This document shows, piece after piece, positions 1 to 11,656 of a DNA stretch of 64,000 nt. The notes beneath the pieces are model-generated. The model was not told the origin of the DNA, did no database searches, and saw only the letters and a program-made list of their open reading frames with translations. How positions within the stretch are numbered: the first letter of the stretch is position 1; each line of letters starts with the position of its first letter. This DNA is from Lathyrus oleraceus (Eukaryota > Streptophyta > Magnoliopsida > Fabales > Fabaceae). Made by a program: the position numbers and the translations under genes. The stretch is from positions 84,057,391 to 84,121,390 of the forward strand of contig NC_066580.1 of NCBI RefSeq assembly GCF_024323335.1, given 5' to 3'.

Positions 1-2
1 TC

Positions 3-698
3 ATTTGTCGCTATGGGATTCCCGAAAGAATCATTACTGATAATGGTTCCAATCTCAATAACAAAATGATGAGGGAGTTGTGCCAGAACTTCAACATTCA
101 GCATCACAATTCTTCCCCCTATCGTCCTAAGATGAATGGTGCTGTTGAGGAAGCAAATAAGAACATAAAGAAGATTGTGCAGAAGATGGTCGTTACGTAC
201 AGAGATTGGCACGAGATGCTACCCTTTGCCTTGCATGGGTACCGCACTTCAGTACGTACGTCGACCGGGGCGACCCCTTACTCCCTGGTGTATGGTATGG
301 AAGCAGTCCTACCTGTTGAAGTGGAGATTCCTTCTCTAAGAGTCCTGTTGGATGTCAAGCTAGATGAAGCTGAATGGATTCGGACAAGGTTCAATGAGTT
401 GAGTCTTATCGAAGAGAAGCGAATGGCAGCCATTTGTCATGGGCAGTTGTATCAGAGTCGGATGAAGAGAGCCTTTGACCAGAAAGTGCGCCCTCGATGT
501 TTCCAAGTCGGAGATTTGGTGTTGAAAAGGATCCTTCCTCCTCAGACGGATCACAGGGGCAAGTGGACTCCTAACTATGAGGGACCGTATATCGTCACCA
601 AGGTTTTCGATGGTGGGGCCTTAATGCTTGCAACGATGGATGGTGAAGACTTCACTTCTCCTGTGAACTCAGACGCAGTTAAAAAATACTTCGCATAA
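3..698 (+). CDS. Ogre-type integrase, C-terminal part (element G)
   Basis: Open from the first full codon at position 3 to the TAA at 696-698, in frame, without stops. It begins just before the second catalytic aspartate (ITDNGSN) of the DDE integrase core. The catalytic glutamate follows in MNGAVEEANKN, then the RTS-RTSTGATP block and [15 protein letters not shown]. The C-terminal part has the NYEGPY motif (GPY/F-type domain) and ends AVKKYFA, the usual end of this polyprotein in the window. Integrase inserts the retrotransposon cDNA into host DNA in the nucleus. The zinc-binding N-terminus and first aspartate lie outside the window. This is the least damaged integrase end here; whether the whole gene is intact cannot be seen. 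Confidence 0.9.
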   Translation: MCRYGIPERIITDNGSNLNNKMMRELCQNFNIQHHNSSPYRPKMNGAVEEANKNIKKIVQKMVVTYRDWHEMLPFALHGYRTSVRTSTGATPYSLVYGMEAVLPVEVEIPSLRVLLDVKLDEAEWIRTRFNELSLIEEKRMAAICHGQLYQSRMKRAFDQKVRPRCFQVGDLVLKRILPPQTDHRGKWTPNYEGPYIVTKVFDGGALMLATMDGEDFTSPVNSDAVKKYFA

Positions 699-3069
699 AA
701 TAGACCCGCTGGACAATAAAAGAATAGTCCAGGCAAAAATGGGCATCCCGACGAACCAAGAAAATGAGAAAGGTTCGGGCAAAAATTAGGGATTTAAAAA
801 TGAAAAGATTGTACACCCGGTAAGTTGAAAACCTGAAAGAGCAACTTAGGCAAGAATGGGTATCCCGGTGGATTGAAAACCCGAAAAGGGAAATCCAGGC
901 AAAAGTTAGGGATTTAGCGAATGACTGTGTTCTGAGTTAGTTTTGAATCTCATCTCATGTCGGTGACTGGAAACTTTCAAAAGGGTAGGAAACAGTCCAA
1001 TCATTTTTTCAGAAGGCTGATCATCTGGAGGATCTTGGAGACGGGCAAGTCATAGCAGAATTGGAACCCAGTAGAAATCCATTTCACATTGCCATTAGAT
1101 TAATTCTTGTTTTGCGATTACCTCTTTCCAGGGATTGCTTCCTGATGTAAATGCCTATTCAGAGGCCATTCAATCAATAAAATCATGTTACTCAGTATAT
1201 CTCTGTTTTCATTTTCATTTTACTGTTTTGTTTGCAAAAATGACGTCCGAATTTTTGATAAACATTGCATCATGACACATAAGGGCTTTACAGGTATATG
1301 CTTAATAAACATTTAAAGTTGATGTGAATTTTAAGTGCTTTGGATCATCTATTCAGAACAGATACCCTCGGGGCATTTCCTAAGCATGTGTGTCAGACTA
1401 TACACTCCCCAGCGGAGTTGACAGTACTAGACTGTATCTTCCCAGCAGAAGCAGCTGCTCCTCAGAGTTCGATGCCAGATCGAGGATTTCAATCCCAGAT
1501 CGATGATCTCTTTCCTGGAAGTATAACCTCGGTACCGTATCGGTGTTTGCTCCCCCCTGCTGAGTCATCTCTCGTAGATTATGGTTGCCAGAACCACTAT
1601 CGCTTCCCCCAATAACAGGTTTGCAGCGCCGTTTTCTCCCTAGTCAGAGTCTCGGTATCTCGTCATTGCCAGAACACCGCGTGGCCGGTCATTTCCCCAC
1701 ATAGTTCATTATGCTGTGCATCTCCAACAGTAGTGCCAGGGTCCAGAAGATTGTGATCATTTCCCCAACAGGATTCCTTGCTTCAGCTTGGCATTTTCCC
1801 CAGCATTTCGCATCCCTGCATGTAGAATCATATTGCATTGCATCCTCCCAAATCGCGTAGCATTTCCATTTTCATGGAGCATTACGCCATTGAAAAATTC
1901 AAACATACGCATGTAAGCATGAAACATTCTCGGTATCCCCAATGATAAGCCAGAAGTTGCTTCCAGTATTCAGACTGAAGGTTGTTCTTGACTTATTATC
2001 CCCGGCGTAGGTCGTTGGCCCACGTGCCGCCTCAATTATCATTTTCCCTATTTCTGCCGAGGCTGACAGGCATGAAGTTTCCGGTATCCAGACCGAAGTG
2101 GCATTCAGGCCAATTTCCGATTTTCAGATCGAAGAAGTTTCCGACATTTAGGTCGATGCAACTTGTGGCATTCAGGCCAGTTTCCGGTATCCAGACTAAA
2201 GTGGCATTCAGGCCAGTTTCCGATTTTCAGATCAAAGAAGTTTCCGACATTCAGGTCGATGCAACTTGTGGCATTCAGGCCAGTTTCCGGTATCCAGACC
2301 GAAGTGGCATTCAGGCCAGTTTCCGATTTTCAGATCGAAGAAGTTTCCGACATTCAGGTCGATGCAACTTGTGGCATTCAGGCCAGTTTCCGGTATCCAG
2401 ACCAAAGTGGCATTCAGGCCAGTTTCCGATTTTCAGATCGAAGAAGTTTCCGACATTCAGGTCGATGCAACTTGTGGCATTCAGGCTAGTTTCCGGTATC
2501 CAGACCGAAGTGGCATTCAGGCCAGTTTTCGATTTTCAGATCGAAGAAGTTTCCAACATTCAGGTCGATGCAACTTGTGGCATTCAGGCCAGTTTCCGGT
2601 ATCCAGACCGAAGTGGCATTCAGGCCAGTTTTCGATTTTCAGATCGAAGAAGTTTCCGACGATCAAGTCGAAGTACTTGTGGCATTCAGGCCAGTTTTCC
2701 GATTTCCAGATCGAAGTGGTGTTCAGACCAGATTTCCGGTGATTAGACCAACATTGATACTCTCATATTCCGATGCTTAGTGTTCAGACTAATGTGCGGC
2801 GTTCAGGCCATGGGTATTCCTGTGTTACCATTTATTTTGGTATCCAGGTCAACTTTCTGTTTCGGTACTCAGGCCGAATTTCACTGTACCAGACGGATTC
2901 TTCTTTTGAGATTGCTTCTTTGCCGATTCTGACAGGCATTGTTAATTATTTCATAGGGATTCAGGATCAAAATCCGGGTCTTCTTAGTATTTAACCATCT
3001 CCCACTATGATCATATGAAGAACGTCCTGCTTCATATTCTCTAGTTGAAGACGCTTAAATAGGGGCAAC
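699..3069 (+). other. 3' untranslated region of element G
   Basis: Non-coding stretch between the integrase stop and the 3' LTR. The first 200 bases carry the repeated phrase seen after every Ogre integrase here (aaacccgaaa-type, with GGCAAAAATTAGGG). Around 1340-1950 are short CCCCAGC/CCCCAAC-rich stretches, followed by the 103-bp array. The short open frames here come from repeats and are not genes. It ends in AATAGGGGCAAC, the likely plus-strand primer (polypurine tract, about 3058-3069). Confidence 0.75.
2078..2745 (+). repeat. 103-bp tandem repeat array in the G 3' UTR
   Basis: About six head-to-tail copies of a 103-bp unit built around TTTCCGGTATCCAGACC, GTGGCATTCAGGCC and GATCGAAGAAGTTTCCGACA. 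Copies differ by a few bases; the last diverges from about 2660. Within a unit the phrase CATTCAGGCCAGTTTCCG recurs, suggesting an older subunit of roughly a third of the length. The period is not a multiple of three, so the three frames each give a similar open frame that slides along the array; none is a gene. Confidence 0.9.
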
Positions 3070-3488
3070 TGTCATACCCCGATTTTGGTCCTGAATTTTT
3101 TATGTTTTTATTTTTGTTTAGCATGCTTGGCCTAACCTTACTTTGGTTTTATATGAGGATTGGTCTTGGTCCAAAGTCATGGTGTTGTTCATGTGATTGT
3201 GAATACACATATGGTCTTGGTCATCCAAACAACCAACCTTCTTGTGTCACAAGCCAATTGCCAATCATGCCACTTGATTCATGAATATCCCTTTCAAATC
3301 CTAATCTTATACTATCATTTGATGGCCTTGTTAACACGTACTACCAGTCAAGTCATATTCTTTTCAAAGTCAAGCATTCAAGTCATAAAATAAACCAATT
3401 GTAAAACAAATTTCAAACCATTTCAATTCATTTCACATCATTCTAAACCATCACATTTGATTCTGCATAAAAAAAAAGGTACAAGTCT

Positions 3489-3702
3489 TGACAATTTTGA
3501 CCAATTGTTGACTTTGGTCAACAGTTGACTTTTTGGTCAACATTGACCAAAGTCACCCAAAACCCAAAAGCCCTAATTTTCACCACAATCATCAATCATT
3601 TGTCCATTTACAAGAAAAATGCAAATAAAATTGAATTTTAACCATTTGTTGACTTTGGTCAATAGTTGACTTTTTGGTCAACTTTGACCAAAGTCAACCC
3701 TA
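3489..3702 (+). promoter_or_regulatory. W-box-like TTGAC cluster in the G LTR U3
   Basis: Two similar modules (about 3489-3556 and 3644-3702) each pack TTGACC, TTGACT and their reverse complements, in the form GTTGACTTTGGTCAA and TTGACCAAAGTCA. Each also forms an inverted repeat. TTGAC(C/T) is the core of the W-box bound by plant WRKY factors. Its position about 550-760 bp upstream of the TATA box fits a regulatory role, which is inference only. Confidence 0.4.
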
Positions 3703-4252
3703 TGCCATTGGTCATCCCTAATCACTAAATGACTAGTCCTAACTCTCATGACATTATCCATGTCCATGTTATCTTTTGTTTAACCACTTGTGCTTGGCTT
3801 CTTCACTTTAATGCCAACATGGTCATGCCTTGAACATTTGGAGTTTCTTGCTTTGCCAATTCACTTCCACCCTACTGCATTTGCCCTGCTGCACCATCCT
3901 ACTGCAATGCTCAACTTGCACAAACCAAGTCATGACCAACATAAAATCCAAGCCATAAAGTAAAGCCATGAGTTTGCTGCCAATGTCCAAGCCAAAACCT
4001 GTTGTGAAAGTACAACCATTTTCATCCATGAAGCATGCCAAGACATGGTTTGAACTAGCTATGCATACGAGGTAAACCAACACCAGTGTAGCCGACAGTC
4101 TGTCTGCAAGAAGACCAACCAACACTTAACATTGCCTTGTAAGCATCCTACACTAACTTGCATCAGCCTGCACAATAGAGTTGTAACATCCGACCTGCAA
4201 GCACATTCAACCCTTGTCACTGCAGCAAAAATATGCAACCTTGTTGCCTCGT

Positions 4253-4259
4253 TATAAAA
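4253..4259 (+). promoter_or_regulatory. TATA box of the G LTR
   Basis: TATAAAA within the plus-strand LTR, about 1.2 kb after the LTR start, followed by a C/A-rich stretch typical of plant transcription starts. It would drive transcription rightwards if the LTR acted as a promoter. It has no testable downstream gene here. Confidence 0.45.
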
Positions 4260-4599
4260 CCAGCATTCACCACCAAACAAATACCACAACCACCTGATCA
4301 TATGTTGTTCTTATAGTGGTTATGTGGAGAAGACAATCCACTTGCACTTGGCATTGAATTCACTTTGGCAAGCATCTTGCATCTGTGGTCTTATAGCAAC
4401 CAACAATATGAGATGTCCAACAGAAGGGTTAACCACCTTGCTTTTGCCATTTTCCACTTGAAAACAAGGGTGAGCCTACTGCAGTGGTCATTTCTCCAAG
4501 CATGAGGATGAAATTACAAATAGCAATGCCAGTTGAGACCATGCAAATCCTGGACAATTTCCAGCTTGGCCTGACCTTACCTGCATCACATGAGAAGGA

Positions 4600-5493
4600 T
4601 CAAACAAGAGGGATCATCCACAGATCAACCATACACCCATCATGGATTGCCAAGACTCCGCGGGGGAAATAAGCATGTATGCACAAACAAACTATCTGGG
4701 AATGTGTTGGATGAAAATCCAACTAGGGGAAAGCAATCCACTGCCGTCAAGGAGAAACCCTCATACCAGACTCTTTGGAAAGCTGATGATGTATTATTCC
4801 TCCTGCGCTTGCTGGGGAGACAACTTGAATAATGATGAAGAGGATATAAGGATGCCAGAATATGAACAAATGTCTTACCCTTCGATGATCGTACTATCCT
4901 TGGGAAAGCACTGAGGACATCCCATTTATCCTTTCAGTCATTGTGAATGTTCATTTTGTTTAAAACAATTTATTTATGAAAACTTTATTTGTTTAAAACA
5001 ATGATATTCATTAATTAAAACATGCAAATGTTTGTTAAACAGAAACAAATAAGAGTGTAAAGAATTGGATAAAGGCTCAAATTTATTTAAGAGAATGGTA
5101 GCCCGCAAATGGCGAGACTCCATGGATCTTTACAAATTTGAAATTGGTGATATACATGGAAAAGGGCTACATTGAACATAATTACCGTTTCTCCACCAAC
5201 TCTGAATCCGATGTCTTCGAAACTTCAATTAATGACGATTGAGCGAGAATCTTTGACAGACGACAGCTTGTAGAACAAAGTCTTGTCAGGATGCAATTAC
5301 TTGTCAAATCCCTAATTTTTGCCTATATTGCCCCAGGGTGAGGTACTCAGTCTAGCGGGATATATATCCATTTTTCATGTCTCTAACTTTTGCCTGGATC
5401 TCCCTTTCGGGTTTTCAATCCACTGAGACACTCATTTTTTCCTAAGCCTCCCTTTCGGGTTTTTAACTTAGCGAGCTATTCTATTTTTATTTT
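4600..5493 (-). other. 3' UTR of element E
   Basis: Non-coding minus-strand sequence after the integrase stop. It starts with the same AACCCGAAAGGGAG and CAGGCAAAAGTTAG phrases as the other Ogre 3' UTRs. Further left it becomes plain and A+T-rich (4920-5060), then CCCCAGC-containing text around 4660-4830. No tandem array, polypurine tract or LTR is present, so the end of E has been lost. The short open frames at 4484-4914 have no recognisable product. Confidence 0.65.
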
Positions 5494-6830
5494 TTAGGCA
5501 AAGTATTTCTTGACTGCATCTGAATTCATAGGACGAGTGAAATCCTCCCCATCCATAGTTGTGAGCAACAGAGCACCGCCTGAAAAGGCTCTCTTAACAA
5601 CGTATGGACCTTCATAATTTGGAGTCCACTTGCCCCAGGAATCGGGTGCGAAAGACAAGACTTTCTTGAGCACGAGGTCACCTTCTCGAAACACACGAGG
5701 CTTGACCTTCTTATCAAAGGCTTTCTTCATCCTTTGTTGATACAACTGACCATGGCACATGGCAGTTAATCTCTTCTTTTCAATCAAATTCAGTTGGTCA
5801 TAACGACTCTGAACCCATTCAGCTTCAATCAACTTGGCTTCCATCAAGACTCTCATTGATGGGATCTCGACCTCTACGGGGAGCACAACCTCCATGCCAT
5901 ATACAAGGGAGAAAGGGGTTTCCCTTGTCGAAGTGCGGACAGATGTACGATAGCCATGCAAAACAAATGACAGCATCTCATGCCAATCTTTGTACATAAC
6001 AACCATCTTCTGAATAATCTTCGTGATGTTCTTGTTAGCAGCTTCAACAGCCCCATTCATCTTGGGTCTCTATGGAGAAGAATTATGATGTGTAATCTTG
6101 AACTCGCTACACAGCTCTTTCATCATCTTGTTGTTCAAGTTAGATCCATTATCAGTAATGATCTTGTCTGGCACACCATATCGGCATATGAGTTGGCTCT
6201 TGATAAACTTCACAACCACTTTCCTTGTCACATTTGCATACGATGTCGCTTCAACCCACTTGGTGAAGTAATCAATAGCTACGAGAATAAAACGGTGACC
6301 GTTCGATGCCTTAGGTTCAATCATGCCAATCATGTCAATTCCCCACATAGAGAAAGGCCATGGTGAGGAAATAACATTCAGAAGTGTCAGGGGAACATGA
6401 ATCTTATCAGCATAAATCTGACACTTGTGGCATCTCTTCATGTACTTGCAGCAGTTAGACTCCATTGTTAGCCAATAGTAGCCTGCTCTCGACATCTTCT
6501 TTACCATGGCATGTCCATTGGAATGCATACCAAATGAACCCTCATGGACTTCAGTCATCAACATGTCTGCTTCGTGTCTATCCACGCATCTGAGCAGAAC
6601 CATGTCAAACTTCCTCTTATAAAGCACATCACCATTAAGGTAGAAACTGCCAGATAATCTCCTCAAAGTCTTCTTATCTTTAACAGATGCCCCAGGCCGG
6701 TAAGTCTGACTTTGGAGGAAACACTTGATATCATAGTACCATGGCTTATCATATTTCACCTCCTCAACTGCAAACACGTGAGCTGGTCTATCCAACCGCA
6801 TCGCTGTAATATTTGGGACTTCATTCCAAT
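5494..6830 (-). pseudogene. Ogre integrase (element E), broken
   Basis: Nearly full integrase. The N-terminal zinc-binding residues are visible (two histidines in VHEG and NGHAM, then KRCHKC, about 6430-6560). The three catalytic positions are present: aspartate in WGIDMIG (about 6323-6348), aspartate in ITDNGSN (6139-6162) and glutamate in GAVEA (6040-6054). NYEGPY and the AVKKYFA end follow. An in-frame TAG at 6070-6072 sits between the second aspartate and the glutamate, replacing a tyrosine codon seen in the other copies. The link to RNase H near 6821-6845 is also frameshifted. Normal role: nuclear insertion of element cDNA; this copy cannot make an intact enzyme. Confidence 0.85.
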
Positions 6831-7860
6831 AATTGACAGCAAATCATTGAAGCAAGTGCAGCGAGAGCATCCGCCATCTGATTCTCATCTCGAGGAATAT
6901 GATAGAAGTCAACTTTAGTAAAGAAATTTGAAATCCTCCTCGCATAATCTCTATATGGGATGAGGCCAGGTTGATTCGTTTCCCATTCACCTTTAATTTG
7001 ATTAACAACAAGGACCGAATCGCCATAAACATCAAAATATTTGATCCTAAGATCAATACATTCTTCCAAACCCATAATACAAGCCTCATACTCCGCCATA
7101 TTATTCGTGCATTTGAAACTTAGCCTTGCTATAAAAGGAAAATGTGTGCCTTGAGGAGTAATAATCACTGCCCCAATACCATTTCCATACTGATTGACAG
7201 CACCATCGAACATCATACCCCATCAGGAACCAGGCTCTGGCCCTTCATCGAGCGTAGGCTCATCACAATCTTTCATCTTCAAATACAGAATCTCTTCATT
7301 AGGGAAGTCGTATTGCATAAACTGATAATCTTCAATTGGTTGATGCGCCAAATGGTCAACCAAGATACTTCTTTTAATAACTTTTTGAGCTCGATACTCA
7401 ATATCATACTCAGACATCAACATCTGCCAACGGGCAATCCTCCTAGTTAAAGCAGGCTTCTCAAAGATATACTTGATCGGATTCATTTTGGATATCAACC
7501 AAGTGTATGATTCAACATATACTGGCGTAAATGCTTAGCAGGCCAAGCCAAAGCACAGTATGTCTTCTCAAGCATTGAGAACCGAGACTTACAGTCAGTG
7601 AACTTCTTAGTCAAGTAGTATATTGCATATTCTCTCTTTCCTGATTCATCTTGCTGACCAAGGACACAACCCATGGAATCATCAAGCACATTCAAGTACA
7701 TAATCAACGGTCTCCCTTCAACAGGCGGAGACAGAATCGGAGGCTCGAACAAATACTCTTTGATACTGTCAAAGGCCTTTTGGCAATCCTTGGTCCAATC
7801 ATGACGCTGATCTTTCTGGAGGAGCTTGAATATAGGCGCACATGTGGCAGGCATGTGGGA
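6821..7860 (-). pseudogene. Ogre RNase H region (element E), broken
   Basis: Two linked parts are visible. The first (about 7860 down to 7223) has the RT-connected RNase H, with LDDSMGCVLGQ and the KYIFEKPALT block. The second (7216 down to 6821) has an additional RNase H-like segment with MMFDGAVN, NNMAEYEACI and YGDSVLVVNQ, which resembles the second (archaeal-type) RNase H known for Tat/Ogre elements. A TGA at 7223-7225 stands where a CGA codon is likely, and frameshifts sit near 7497 and 7850. RNase H removes RNA from the RNA:DNA hybrid during reverse transcription. Domain identification is good; the two-domain reading is from family knowledge. Confidence 0.75.
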
Positions 7861-8787
7861 TATAAATCTCAGAAATGTAATTCAAGCGGCCAAGAAAACC
7901 TCGGACTTGCTTCTCAGTTTTGGGTGCAGGCATCTCTTGTATTGCTTTGACCTTGGCATGATCAACCTCAATACCTCTCTCGCTGACAATAAAGCCCAAT
8001 AACTTGCCGGAACGGACCCCAAAAGTACACTTGTTCGGATTCAAGCGGAGTTTGTACTTCCTCAAACGCTGGAAAAGCTTCAACAAATGTTCTACATGTT
8101 CAACTTCCGTTTTCGACTTTGCAATCATATCATCAACATACACCTCGATCTCCTTGTGCATCATGTCATGAACACAAGGTAGTCATAGCACGTTGATACG
8201 TAGCTCCTGCGTTCTTCAAACCGAAGGGCATCAGTCGATAATAGAATGTTCCCCAAGATGTGATGAAAGTTGTCTTCTCCATATCCTCGGGTGCCATTTT
8301 AATATGATTATAACCGGAAAATCCTTCCACAAATGAAAAAACATTGAATTTATCCGTATTGTCTACCAACATATTAATGTGTGGTAAAGGAAAATCATCT
8401 TTTGGACTAGCTTTATTCAAGTCACAGTAATCCACACACATTCGGACTTTTCCATCTTTCTTAAGTACAGGCACAATGTTGGCCACCCATTGAGGATATG
8501 TAGAAGTCACCAGGAACCCCGCATCAATTTTCTTCTAAACTTCTTCTTTAATCTTCACTGCCATATCAGGATGAGTTCTTCTGAGCTTTTGCTTCACAGT
8601 CACACACTCAGGCTTCAATGGCAAGAAATGTTGCACAATATCAGTATCTAGACCAGGCATGTCTTCATACGACCAGGCAAAGACTTCGACATATTCTCGT
8701 AGAAACTCAATCAACCCTTTCTTAACATACTCTTCAAGGAGTGCCCCAATCTTCACTTCACGAATGCAGCCTTCAGACCCAAAGTTG
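7799..8787 (-). pseudogene. Ogre reverse transcriptase (element E), broken
   Basis: RT palm and fingers on the minus strand. Readable blocks are KIGALLEEY, VFAWSYEDMPGL, VCVDYCDLN-like KVRMCVDY, FSGYNHIKMAPED, KTTFIT, and the catalytic YVDDMIAK at 8121-8140. Lesions: TAG at 8535-8537 where CAG is expected; a one-base insertion near 8165 just before the YVDD block; a frameshift near 7850. The upstream end (8788-8792) abuts solo LTR F, and the missing N-terminal segment resumes at 18550. The normal product copies element RNA into DNA in virus-like particles in the cytoplasm. This copy is inactive. Confidence 0.85.
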
Positions 8788-8792
8788 ATTGT
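8788..8792. repeat. Target site duplication of F, left copy
   Basis: ATTGT directly left of F. The matching right copy at 18550-18554 reads ACTGT, one base different, consistent with an old insertion. Joining the sides without F restores a continuous reading frame of E. Confidence 0.7.
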
Positions 8793-11344
8793 TGTCGCTA
8801 CACGAAAAATACAGAGTCGCCATCGGTTTTTATTTATTCCAAAGGAAAGGGAAAATATCGAGAAAACCCCAAAATATGGCCATCACAACCACGAACAGGT
8901 TCGGAAGTTGATTATGCAAGGGAAAGGTATTAGCACCCCTCACATCCATGGTACCCCATGGGAACCATCTAGGATGTTTGCGCTTACGTGTGTATTGTTT
9001 ATCGAATGTTTGCTTGCCAAAGGTTTGCGGAGATGGAGGTAGATTTTAAATTAGTGTGCTCGCCAAGGAATGGATCCTCGTGCCTACGTATGCCCACTTG
9101 TTGAAGTGAGAAATCAGAGCCTTCGTAGTTCGTGGGTTTAAATTGTTTGGTTTGTTTTGTTGATTTTATTTACCTTGAAGAATGGTTTTCGATGGTGTCG
9201 CCCTAAGGCTCAAACAAAAGGTTTGAATGTGTTGAATTGTTTTTTAAGTTTTAAAGAAAGTGTTATTGATTTCGGATTGCACTAAAGATTATGGATAAAG
9301 GTGAATACCTCAAACGGTCAAGCCAAACGTCTTGTGTTCGAAGCATTCAGAATGAGTGTAGGAAAGCTCCAGTCACATCACTTCTTTATCGTTTAAGGCT
9401 TGTGACGTACGATCCTAATCGCCATTTATGGTGTTTTTGAATTTGATTTGGAAAATGACCGCTTGACATTGGATCAAGGGTTTGTTTATTGTTTTTCATT
9501 TAAGAAAAGGACCACTTGACGTTGGATCAAGGGTTTGATTACTGGTTGCGAAATGGTGAACGTTCCTAATGCCTAAGGAGTAGCTAACAAGCAATAAAAG
9601 AAAGCAAGTAAATGCCTACATCGGAAAGGGGAGGGGGGTACATGTAAAGTACAAGGGAGTGCAGGAAGTAAAAAGTCTCATTGTTAGGTAGCCCAAGAGA
9701 AAGCCATGTGTGTGCATTGTGTCCTAAACTAGAAAGCATGCAAAATTATCCTATTTCTAACACTAGGGGTACAATCGTCATTACACCATTTATGGATTAA
9801 TGTTGAACTAAATTTCTACTTATGCAAAATCCTAATTAAAATCAATTAAAATATAAACTAGACTTAATATTTCTAAAACTATTTCTAACATATTCTAATC
9901 CTAAAATTACTTCCTATTAATATTTCTAATTCTAAATAACTAATTCTAAAATTAATTTCTAATAATATTTCTAATTACTTCTAAAAGTTTCTAATTAACA
10001 ACCTATAACTAATTAAGTCTAAACATTCTAATTACTAATTAAGAATATCCTAATACCTGATTAATTCTAATGTTCCTAATCTAAATATTCTAGTAAAGTA
10101 AATACAAGTTAATTAGTAAACAAAAAGAAAAAAAAAACAATTGGGCCCTGAGATGGATTGATGCAAGGCCCATTCAGTGGGGGTGTACTGGATTCGGAGG
10201 GTGCAGGAAGCGGATCTCTACATGGGCCTCAAAGAAGAGCCCATTTGCTATGGCAAATGTCCGGATTTGGGGAGTGCATAGTGGAGGAAAAGGTGTGTGG
10301 ATAGTTACTACGGATGCAGGGGCCCAATCTAGGCTCATTGGTTCTAGCAATGCAACAGTGAACAAACAGCAAAAAAAGAAAGGGAACTGACTGAAGCCCA
10401 AACCCGGATCTGTGATCTTCATCCATAGGCTGAATCCAGTTGCAGCAGCCTCCGCGAAGCCCCAACGGTGAAAACAGACCTACTACGTCTACGCGAAAGA
10501 ACCGAATTGGTGTCGCAGTTGTTCGTTACCATCACCATGTTCTTCAACTTCATCACATTCTTCATCCAAACGTGCGTCGTGTCCTACTTCAAGTGTGTTC
10601 ACCGTCGAGCAGAAGGAAACGAACACGGAATCGGCATCGCTCTCAAACTTGGCCTCGAATCTAAACCAATATCGAAGTGGTATTCATAATCGAGAATGTG
10701 TGCGAAAAAGAGATGGTTGTAGAGCTAACCTGAATACGTAACCACGGGTCTTGCGTGTGTTGCGCGGTTGGAAATGAAGAGTGAAGATGGAGTGTGATGA
10801 AATGGAGTGAGAGGTTGAGGGTTCGAGGTTGAAGACAGTTGAATCCTTACTGATACGGGACGTTTAAGAACGAAGAAGACGGATATGTCACTATGTTCGT
10901 GATGTGATGAGGGATGAATATGTGGGAATCACGCTTGTGATGAAGACCGTTCCTCACTGATGATCCGTCACGAGGTTGAATCGTGGTGAGTTCTTGCGCT
11001 GTTAGCAATTCCTCTTCGATTCCGTTTTCGATTGAAGGTGAAGATGTGGTTCAATACGTGATTTGCTTGTGGTTTTTCAAATCGTTGTGTCGTGGTTAAT
11101 GAAGATGAACGTTGCTTTCGGATTCGTACCTTGCCAATTGAGATGACGAAGCTTCTTCTCCTTTTCTGCCGTGAATTCTCCATTGTTCTGCTTGTGCGGT
11201 CGTTGCAAGTTATGAAGATGAGGTTATGAAGATCGGTAGAGGAATAATGGAAGGTTTTTTTGTTATGTATTGAGAGAATGATTTCTTGCAGGTTCGGTTC
11301 TGTTGGAGATTGGAGTAGTGGTTGAAGATTTGGTGAAGGTGTTT
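8793..11344 (-). other. F LTR, left arm (LTR 3' part on the minus strand)
   Basis: Non-coding. From the left it holds the LTR end, a primer-site-like AGAGTCGCCA at 8813-8822 (reverse strand TGGCGACTCT), GGTATTAGCACCCCTCA near 8930, a hairpin-module relic near 9060-9140, and an A+T-rich run of TTCTAAT-type words at 9780-10120. The open frames between 10174 and 11443 show no known domain and no conservation I can see; I treat them as chance. Confidence 0.65.
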
Positions 11345-11553
11345 TGTTAGATAATTAATTGATAATCCTGGATAATCTTCGAAGAATCGTGTTCGTTCAC
11401 TTTCCGAACAAAGTATTTCGACCCTATTTATGCCTGGGTTCACGAAATCTTTGTGGGGATAATTCTTGAAGAAAGAATGTTTCTGGCAAAAGAAAGATTC
11501 TGGAACGTAGAATGGTTTTTGTGTGTAACCCTAAACCGAGGCCAGATTTCCCC

Positions 11554-11561
11554 CTTTTATA
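11554..11561 (-). promoter_or_regulatory. TATA box in the copia 3' LTR
   Basis: TATAAAAG on the minus strand (CTTTTATA on plus). The same box occurs at 16741-16748 in the 5' LTR, where it would start the element transcript. Confidence 0.55.
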
Positions 11562-11656
11562 GGAGAACGAAAACTGAAAACGAAAAGTCATACCTTTTCA
11601 AGAAAAACGGTAATAACGGCTGGGAAGGTTCAAACGTTTAAAATAAAATTTTCTTC

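Larger units (their letters stand above)
1..4600 (+). mobile_element. Element G: 3' part of an Ogre-type Ty3/gypsy retrotransposon
   Basis: The window opens inside the integrase gene of a plus-strand Ogre-like element. In order it shows the integrase C-terminal half, a 2.4-kb 3' UTR with a 103-bp tandem array, an AATAGGGGCAAC tract and the start of a 3' LTR (TGTCATACCCCG). The rest of the element lies before base 1. The 3' LTR has no recognisable end; somewhere between about 4560 and 4700 the sequence passes into the 3' UTR of element E on the other strand, so the right boundary is approximate. No target duplication can be tested. Family assignment rests on the integrase sequence, the tract and the LTR start; strand and order are certain. 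Confidence 0.85.
3070..4600 (+). repeat. 3' LTR of element G (truncated)
   Basis: Starts TGTCATACCCCGATTTTGG directly after the AATAGGGGCAAC tract. It has a cluster of GTTGACT/TTGACC motifs (3489-3702) and a TATAAAA box at 4253-4259. No downstream LTR end or primer site is found; it breaks off near 4600 where minus-strand element E sequence starts. The junction carries no target duplication, so a deletion across both elements is the simplest reading. The exact end is uncertain by about 100 bases. Confidence 0.75.

Noticed and set aside
1982..2746. 254-codon open frame with repeated motifs
   Set aside because: It is the translation of the 103-bp array; similar frames slide through all three phases. 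No gene.
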